Shown here: positions 57,263 through 64,000 of the stretch, in pieces
Numbering within the stretch: position 1 is the stretch's first letter
Layout: every line of letters starts with the position of its first letter
Source of the DNA: Viola odorata
Taxonomy: Eukaryota; Streptophyta; Magnoliopsida; Malpighiales; Violaceae
DNA length: 64,000 nt
Direction: 5' to 3'
NCBI GenBank assembly: GCA_963691705.1
Contig: OY829541.1
Span: forward strand, 11,154,564-11,218,563
Position numbers and translations under genes: made by a program
The notes under the pieces: generated by a model
Database searches by the model: none
Seen by the model: only the letters and a program-made list of their open reading frames with translations
Told to the model about the DNA's origin: nothing

Positions 57263-57646
57263 ATGGATCATAATAGAAAGGTGGAGCTCCTAGATCTTTC
57301 AGGCCTAATCTCAACTCATCTGGAGGCAGACACTGTCCACATGGAGAATATGGGTCTCCAGACCACAGCTGATATCGAAAAGCTCGAAGAGGCACTGGAG
57401 GAATTGAAGGCAAGGCAGGATGCTATACTAGAAGATGAGGAGCACGAGGGACTGGCACTGACTATAATGGAGTCATATGGTAGGGTTATCAACCATCTCA
57501 CACTCTTAATTACTCATATGAAGCAAAAGAGAGAGGTGTTGAATCTGGCACTTAGGAGTGTGAGGGTTGCTGCTCAGGAACTCAATAACTTTGGCAATGC
57601 CATTCCAGGCATCCCAACCATCTCTAATGCATCTGATTCTGATTAG
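57263..57646 (+). CDS. Helical accessory protein of mariner C (ORF2)
   Basis: An intact 127-residue frame from ATG 57263 (MDHNRKVELLDLSGL). Helix-forming segments are LQTTADIEKLEEALEELKAR, an acidic LEDEEHEGLAL turn, and then INHLTLLITHMKQKREVLNL and ALRSVRVAAQELNNFGNAIP, ending in a short Asp/Ser tail. It shares its core pattern with mariner B's 40388-40750 and, more weakly, with 3578-3958. A CTCTGCAG just before the start could also be a splice acceptor. It is downstream of and co-oriented with the transposase. That the frame is open while the neighbouring transposase has four breaks argues it is, or was recently, under constraint or is short enough to have escaped. Its biochemical role is unknown. 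Confidence 0.7.
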   Translation: MDHNRKVELLDLSGLISTHLEADTVHMENMGLQTTADIEKLEEALEELKARQDAILEDEEHEGLALTIMESYGRVINHLTLLITHMKQKREVLNLALRSVRVAAQELNNFGNAIPGIPTISNASDSD

Positions 57647-58890
57647 TTAGGGTTTATGTGAACTATCTACTCTTTCCTCCATGATATCCACTCCTATGTC
57701 TCTATGTAATTGGAATGGATAATAAATAAAAGTAATGAAGTTTGTGTTTGTGTTGACTGTTACTTCCCCTGTTCGTTTACAATTTGCAAGACCAAACCCT
57801 AAATAGATTGAAAACAAAACATAAAACACATTGAATTGCAAGGCAAAGCCAAACTGAAACAAAATGGTTGATTGAATAGCACAATATCCAGACAGAGATA
57901 CGTATTGCACCCAAAATGACAAACTGAATGGCAATTGTCTAAAATAGAGGAGCAACAACAGCAATACCATAAACAGGGCATTTATGAATAAATATGCACC
58001 CTAAAACCAGTTTAATAAATCCAAACACAATGGACCAAGAACATTCATTCACGTAACAGGGCAAACTGGATATATTTGTCTAGTGAAAGTCAGGCAAGCA
58101 TTATGCAGATAACTAAAAAAAAAATACATGTAACAATCCTAACACAATGGAGGAAGCTGGATTTAGATTAATACAGATCAAGGCCAAGAACTTCTTCTTC
58201 ATCAAGTAAATGAACAAACAGAGCAACAACAGACTACTTCTTCAAATAAGCTAAGCATTAAACAATTGGCAGGCAGATGGATTTAGATTAATACCATCAG
58301 AGGAAATCAGTAGTGAGAACAGCCAAGCATAGTAACAGAGCACATAGAAAGAACTTCTTTTATTCATCACAATGGAGAAAGGGATTTATGCACAATGTGC
58401 CAATAGATTCAAATAGAGCCAATGCCAGGTTCGACCAAAAAATCCCAGTTATCCACCCATTGATGAATGCCTTAAATCACGGAGTAAGATAAAAGCCAGT
58501 TATCCACCCATTGATGAATGCATTAAATCACAGATTAAGATAGAACAACAACACAGTATAGAATTTAGGGAGCAAATAATCAAGATCCACAAGTTCTATT
58601 CCAAACAAAAACACAGTATATACAACCGAAGTAGAAATCACTCCTGAATACCACACCCCCAAAATACAATCCACTACTGTGGTTGGAATTTACACAGATC
58701 CTATATACAACCTTCATTTACACAGATCCTATTTACAAGCTTCCAGTTGACAACCACATCACCTAATGTTCATCAACAACCTAAAAACACTACATCCCTG
58801 GCATCGTCAATAGAAAGAGGGAAGTAACATACGCAACATTTCAATGAAGCAAGGTTCCCAGGTTGGATCAGTCAAAGTAAACATACCAGC

Positions 58891-61800
58891 TGTTGCTACC
58901 CGAATTTTGACTTACGTTGCAATTTTTTTGTTTCGTTGCACGTCACATTAATAGCACGTTTACGTCAAATTTCAATCGATTTTTGATCAAGGACTATTTG
59001 TTTTAATGTTTCATGTCATTTCATGTCTTTTAAATTTTTCGTATTTTTCTCGTATTTTCGACTAAAACCGTATTTTTCGGTTTTCGTCAACGCATTTACA
59101 TATTCTTATGTTTATCGCATTTAATAGCTCATCTAGGTCAAATTCCTGTCGATTCTTGGTCCTAGGCTAGTTTGTTTAATATTCCGTGTCATTTCGTGTC
59201 TTTTTAGTTTCTCATATTTTTAACTGTCTTTACGCGAACTTCTTTCGATCCCGATTAAGTTTCCCGGGACCGAGGGTCGAACGCACTATTTATTTGTTTG
59301 ATAATTATGTGCTAATCTTTTCTTTCATGCCACCGCGTTCAGTTTCGTTCAATTTTTGTCGTAAGGATATTTATTTTGCGCGCGAACGTTTTGACACTTC
59401 TGAAAGAGAAAATAAATACGTTAAATCAACTTTCGCATTTTTTCACTGTATATTAGTTTTCTTGCCTTATTTTTCTACACATAGTTGTACCCTCGGCTAG
59501 GATTTATTTTCATTTTCGAGCGATTTCGCTCGTACAAAAAATATCCCGTTCGTACCCAAAAATAGGATAACTACCACATAAATGCCATTCAATGCCTTCT
59601 TACCCTCCAGCTCGGTTCCACCTCAATTGGATCATCACCAAGTCCCCTATGATCATTCTTGGCCACAAGAAACCCTAGCTAGTTCACTATTCCGGCCTAG
59701 AGCATCATCATCACCCAAGATATTTTCTCCCGTAGGTTTCCACCCACACAATCCAACCGACTCCAACCTTTTTTATCCTCTATAAATAGCAAGCAATTAG
59801 CAACAAGAAAAGGGCACCAAATCCTCCTCTTAAATCTCTATTTCTTGCACTACCTTCTTGGCAAAATTGCTCTCCCGGAGAGGTAAGTTCTTTCTCTCTC
59901 AACTCTCTTTAATTTTCATTTTCTATTGTAATGCATGAATAAACTATTAAAACTTGTCTAATATGCTTAGTTTTCATGCCATGTATGCTCTCCTTGCCTC
60001 AATTTGATTGCATGATGCACTAGCTAATTAATAGCAACTTATGCATGTTAAATAGCTTAATCTTTCCATGTAAAATCACCACTATTTTTGTATTATTTTA
60101 CTTGCTGTTTTGGGTGCTATATTTTACTGTTTTGATACTCTAAATATTGGGACCATTTTGGGTAAGAATGGTGGAGGTTTAGTGTTTAAGTTTTTGGCCA
60201 TGGTGGTCGGCATGGTAGAGAAGAAGAAGAAGAGGTAGGGCGGGAAAAAGAAAGAAAGAAAAGGTGGTGGGCTTAGGCCCATCTTTTGTTTTAAATTAAA
60301 GTCAAGCCCATTTTTTAATGCCTAAATTTCCAACGTGGGACCCGTTCATTTATTTTTCGTCAATCATGTAAAATGTTCGTATGCTTTTAAAAATATATTT
60401 AAATTAATTAAAATGATCGTATGCTTTTTATAACATGTTTAAATCGATTAATGTTCATATGCTTTCATTTTTGCGTTTAAAGTGATGTAAAATATTCGTA
60501 TGCTTTATTTAAATCGTATGAAATATTCGTGTTCATTTTCGTATATAACATGGATAATTTGTTTCATATGCATCATGTTTTTATTTAATTTGTATGCTTA
60601 TATATGTTATTTGATTAAATGTATGCTTGTATGTACTTAATTAATTGAGTGCATGACTAAATGATATATGCTTATGTGATACTTAATTAATTGAGTGCAT
60701 GATTAAATGATATACGCTTATGTGATACTTAATTAATTGAGTGCATGATTAAATGATATATGCTTATGTGATGCTTAATTATATGTGCACGATTAAATGA
60801 TGTATGCTTATATGTGTTCTTAATTAATTATGTGCATGATTAAATGATGTATGCTTATATGCGTTACTTAATTAATTAAATGCATGATTAGATGATATGC
60901 TTACAAATGTTAATTTATTTAAGCGCATGATTAGATGATGTGTTCATGCCATGTGTTATGTAATTAAATGTGTGCACAATTTAAGTGAGATGTTCATGCC
61001 ATGTTTAATTAAATTATTGCATGATTTAAACGATGTGTTTATGCCATGTCTTGTTTAATTTAATTATTGCATGATTTAAATAATGTGTTTATGCCATGTT
61101 AATTAAATGCTTGCATGATTTAAATAATTTATTTATGCCATGTTTTATTAAAAGCTCGCATGATTTAAATAATTTGTTTATGCCATGTTTATTTAATTAA
61201 ATGCTTGTATGCTTCAAATGATTTATTTATTTGTTTGTCATGTTTATTTAAATATTTATTTGTCAAACTAAGTAAATGTTTGCATGCGCTTTTCTTATTT
61301 ATTTATTTTTGAAAACATCGCTAATGCTTTCAATTTGCAAGGAAGATCAAGAGCACGCAACGCAAGTATGCTTTCTAGCCTCTTTTATTTATTCGATGTC
61401 TTTTTGCAAATGTTATTTGTGTACATGTTATTTAAAAATGCTAAAAAACCTATAATTGCTTGCATGATAAAATCAACTCACATGCTTACATGTTTAAATC
61501 ACTCGCTTTGTTTATATCATGAAATTAATTGCTATATATTGATATGTGAGCATGGTGGCTTCAAATCCCACACAGTTATTTGCATTCACGAAAACGTACG
61601 ATGTTAGTATTTATCCATGATAGGATCACGTAGTAATTAGGTTAATCATGCATGACCCGATGATAAAAAGGGGGGAACGTCTGCTCTAGCATAACGAACA
61701 AACGGTAACCCCGTCCTTCGTGTCCCGATCGGAAATAACATGTCCCTACGAAAATGCTAAGATGTAACGTCACCTTTGATGGCCAAATCACGTCAAAAAT

Positions 61801-62220
61801 GTTTAAATAATCGGAAAGTATCCCAATTTGGTAAGCGGACTCTGTTGACATGATTCAATCATTGGCCTATGTAAATGATTGGAAAGTGACTTGAGTTCGT
61901 GGGAAGAATTGGTTGACATGCTTCGATCATTAAACAAATCTTTGTATATCAAAACTGTTTTCAAACACCTTTTTACCGGTAACCTTTTAAGGGTGTGACT
62001 TGGGTCCCTAACACCTTCCCAAGTCCACAATACGACCTCGAACATTTGTTCAATGGTTTAGACCAAGCCTTAGTTTTTTTATTTTTATGCCATGACGCTT
62101 AGGTTCCCTAAACCTTAGAAATTAGGGTGGCGACTTCATTGTATTATGCGAAGCATCCATTTATGCTTAGCATCCGTCCCGAACCTTAAACTCATTTTCA
62201 ACGAAAAAATGGGTGCGACA
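58891..62220 (+). repeat. Solo LTR of a large gypsy-type element
   Basis: It begins TGTTGCTACCCGAATTTTGA and ends GGGTGCGACA, bordered by the 5-bp duplication CCAGC (58886-58890 and 62221-62225). There is no internal coding region and no second LTR, so it is a 3330-base solo LTR left by unequal recombination. A plus-strand TATAAATA lies at 59781-59788. The tail has AGGGTGGCGACTTC near 62125, common at the ends of Tat/Ogre-type LTRs. The open frames inside are short and unrelated to known proteins. Confidence 0.9.
60600..61210 (+). repeat. Degenerate ~45-base tandem array within the solo LTR
   Basis: A dozen or so copies built on TTAATTAATTGAGTGCATGA and TTAAATGATATATGCTTATG, progressively diverging to the right. 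Confidence 0.85.
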
Positions 62221-62918
62221 CCAGCAATGGGGAGCTTGTTGAGGTCGAAATCCCTTTCCCCTTTATACTTGGTTGCAAAAGGCCTCTCCTCAACAGATGG
62301 TTCGTTCAAGTCAAAATCATGAACAACCTTTTTGGGTGTTGTACGCTGCCTTGACTTCAAACCCCTGAAATCAACAATTGCTTCATCAGTTGTCTTGTCG
62401 CCGGAGTCCTCCACAATCTGATCAGCATCATCGGCGACCTCGCCACCATTTCCAATGGAATCTGGAACTACCATGTTCATGGAATCATCAAATTGGGCTA
62501 TGGATTCCGGTTGAGAATCCTCCCAAAAATCGATGCTTTCCATGACCCAATTGGAGCAGAAGTGAAGAACCCTAATTTGAATCGAGGGGACGAAGAAATC
62601 GGGACTGAACTCTGATTGCGGATTGGATTGAAATCACAGTAATATATATGAGGTCGCGAATGATTGACGCCCTAAATTTTCATTTCCCACCCAAATTTTC
62701 ACCCGATTTTCCCCCAAATTGAAATTTGGACAATTTGGTTTGTAATCGCGTGAGAGAGAGACAAGAGAGAGTGGGGGGAAGATTTCTTGGAAACTGAGAA
62801 CGTCAAGCATTGCCGACCACGGAAAACTACCTAGAACGATAGTTAAACGTGACCGGAGGGAGTATTTTGTTTTTAACTAATGAAATTCATGTGAAGAACA
62901 CCGATCTGGTGGAGGAAG

Positions 62919-63682
62919 ATGGTGAACGACGGCGCGCTGAGGACATCGCTGGTGTGGTTGGCAGTGGTGATGGTGGTGGTCGGGATTTGGAGTCTGTCGT
63001 TGAAGAAAGTGTTGGTGACATACTTGGTGGGTATGGCTGGGATTGGTGGTGTCCTTTTGCCTGATTGGGATTTCTTTGACAGAGATTACTCCCGTTGGCT
63101 TTATACCGTCACTGATCAGGATAAGGCTATCCTTGCTAAAAGATCTACCTTCCGGTCAGTTTTCCACTGCCTTTCTAGTCTACTTGCTTTCTAAATTCCT
63201 ATTTTTTACTGTAGATGCGATCATAATGGATTGAATTAGCAAGAATTTAATAAAAAGCATTGACTGAGGGTTATATGAATTTAATTTGTTTAGGATTTAA
63301 GGGTTGTCAACAGGTGGTCGGTGCGGACTCAAGAGGTTACTAGCTTTATCTTTACATGCATAATAATCACCGCCTACCAGTACAAACAGCTCGTTCTGAG
63401 TATAAAAGAACTCTAGTTTACTGCCCCTATTTATCTAAATTAGTGGGTTTACTTTACATCTTGTTCTGGGTATTCTATGAATTATGAGGAACTGAAGTTT
63501 TGGATGGATGGTGCAGGAAGAGGATTACTCCTCTCAGAGTGGTTGCTTACACCACTATTTATGGGTATGGCTTCTACAAGTGGTGGATGTTTGTCAACTC
63601 ACAAGTACCACTCTTTTTAGTTTCTTACTACAGTACAATTTTTTTAGCACAGTTTCCTAAGGTTTATGTACATGTCTGTTGA
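62919..63682 (+). CDS. Signal-peptidase-complex-like ER membrane protein, DTM1 type
   Basis: Exon 1 is 62919-63154: MVNDGALRTSLVWLAVVMVV leads into two closely spaced hydrophobic segments, then GGVLLPDWDFFDRDYSRW and TVTDQDKAILAKRSTFR. A GTCAGT..TGCAG intron joins it in phase to exon 2 at 63517 (KRITPLRVVAYTTIYGYGFY, KWWMFVNS). As read, exon 2 ends at TGA 63680-63682, giving ~133 residues. A GTACCA after NSQ (63605) could instead be a splice donor, with a short last exon that I cannot place. The sequence resembles the rice DTM1 group of small ER membrane proteins related to the signal peptidase complex, needed for tapetum and meiocyte development. Mariner C ends 57 bases upstream, so its promoter must lie in or beyond the transposon. 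Confidence 0.75.
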
Positions 63683-63845
63683 ATAAAGATTCCTGAGCAA
63701 TTTTAATTAAAGAAATTACAGTTACATTTTTTTTTACCACACTTTTATTATCAACCAATAATAGTTTGGTCCATGTGATCTCTAGTAATTTTCTGGTTCC
63801 TCGGGCTTACAATTTACTAATAGCTTCGATCCGAAACCTTCCCTT

Positions 63846-64000
63846 TCAACTACTTTTTCGGCGTGGGGTTTCACCCGGAGGAAGAGGCACGCCAAACACC
63901 CAATCAAGAACGTTAAGATACTTCGATCTGAACACCTCCCTCTCCTGTGCATAGCAATGCATTATAATAGCTGTGGAGATGCTGAAAACCACCACATCTG
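63846..64000 (-). CDS. C-terminal end of a probable Tim17/22/23-family (TMEM135-like) membrane protein, partial
   Basis: In minus sense the frame enters at the window edge and reads DVVVFSISTAIIMHCYAQER, EVFRSKYLNVLDWVFGVPLP and a basic tail to TGA at 63846-63848. The IMHCYAQEREVFRSKYLNVLD block recalls a plant mitochondrial or peroxisomal Tim17/Tim22/Tim23-like protein of the At5g51150 type; I recall it only by motif. The rest of the gene lies to the right of the window. It converges on the DTM1-like gene with ~160 bases between their stop codons. Confidence 0.55.
   Translation of the reverse strand, partial: DVVVFSISTAIIMHCYAQEREVFRSKYLNVLDWVFGVPLPPGETPRRKSS

Larger units (their letters stand above)
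58807..62543 (-). pseudogene. DLN/EAR-motif accessory protein of mariner C (ORF3), split by a solo LTR
   Basis: The gene starts at ATG 62543 with MESIDFWEDSQPESIAQFDD and NMVVPDSIGNGGEVADDAD. It continues with VVHDFDLNEPSVEERPFA and GERDFDLNKLPIAG, and is then cut at 62221 by the LTR. Its last ~26 codons lie at 58885-58807 (MFTLTDPTWEPCFIEML.., SFY, stop). Counting one copy of the 5-bp duplication, the two parts total 402 bases in frame, i.e. 133 residues, against 134 in copy A. No other break is seen, so the LTR insertion is what disabled it. An AATATATATGAG TATA-like box lies ~105 bases upstream. Motif content and inferred co-repressor link are as for the copy at 21382-21786. Confidence 0.8.
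54017..62862 (+). mobile_element. Mariner-like DNA transposon C (three genes), broken by a solo LTR
   Basis: The ends are CTCCCTCCGGTCGCGTTTAA (54017) and the inverse TTAAACGTGACCGGAGGGAG (to 62862), with TA duplications at 54015-54016 and 62863-62864. Without the 3.3-kb LTR insertion the element would be ~5.5 kb. It carries the full gene set: transposase (54399-56031), ORF2 helical protein (57263-57646) and convergent ORF3 (62543-58807). Stretches 56032-57140 and 57650-58800 hold no gene. Its right end lies 57 bases before the start codon of the DTM1-like gene. Confidence 0.94.

Overview
This is nuclear DNA of a flowering plant, very probably a eudicot. It is AT-rich, its genes have introns with GT..AG borders, and it is packed with plant transposable elements: Tat-like Ty3/gypsy, Ty1/copia, hAT, PIF/Harbinger, Mutator-like and Stowaway-type mariner. 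Only three host genes or gene ends look ordinary: a three-exon R2R3-MYB at 27745-29082 (minus), a small ER signal-peptidase-complex-like gene of the DTM1 type at 62919-63682 (plus), and the 3' end of a probable Tim17/22/23-type membrane protein gene at 63846-64000 (minus). Nearly everything else is mobile or captured DNA.

Layout. 1-4740: 3' part of a Tat-like gypsy retrotransposon, with three accessory genes antisense to its LTR. 6288-8924: a non-autonomous hAT element (8-bp target duplication) carrying PATROL1 exon fragments and a tRNA-Gly-like sequence. About 9070-18280: a composite of host gene fragments (WEB family plus a U11/U12-59K-like block), split by a complete but decayed copia element at 11100-17841. 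18333-22122: mariner-like element A. 23271-27594: a Mutator-like element with long inverted repeats and a captured spliced fragment. 33043-38311: PIF/Harbinger element 1, with a related 1-kb deletion derivative at its left end. 38894 to about 43040: mariner-like element B. 43261-44741: a hAT MITE. 45348-52110: PIF/Harbinger element 2, carrying RRP5 and AAA-ATPase fragments. 52219-53590: an apparently intronless CDC20 pseudogene. 54017-62862: mariner-like element C, broken by a 3.3-kb solo LTR (58891-62220).

The most interesting system is the mariner family. Three diverged copies share one gene plan: (1) a spliced DD39D transposase; (2) downstream on the same strand, a small helical protein of 120-127 aa (present in B and C, absent in A); (3) convergent with them, a 133-136 aa acidic protein with a conserved N-terminal block, two DLNxxP/EAR-like repression motifs and a conserved C-terminal helix. 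The small genes have TATA boxes about 100-120 bp upstream of their start codons. Plant mariners are normally described as single-gene elements, so this looks like a three-gene mariner whose accessory proteins could contact the plant co-repressor machinery. The helical protein also resembles a small antisense gene of the unrelated gypsy element at 3578-3958, which suggests a module shared between TE classes.

Most element genes here are broken by a few nonsense codons or frameshifts, with TGA over-represented. Coordinates of exons, target duplications and terminal repeats were read by eye; family assignments come from motif recognition without database searches.
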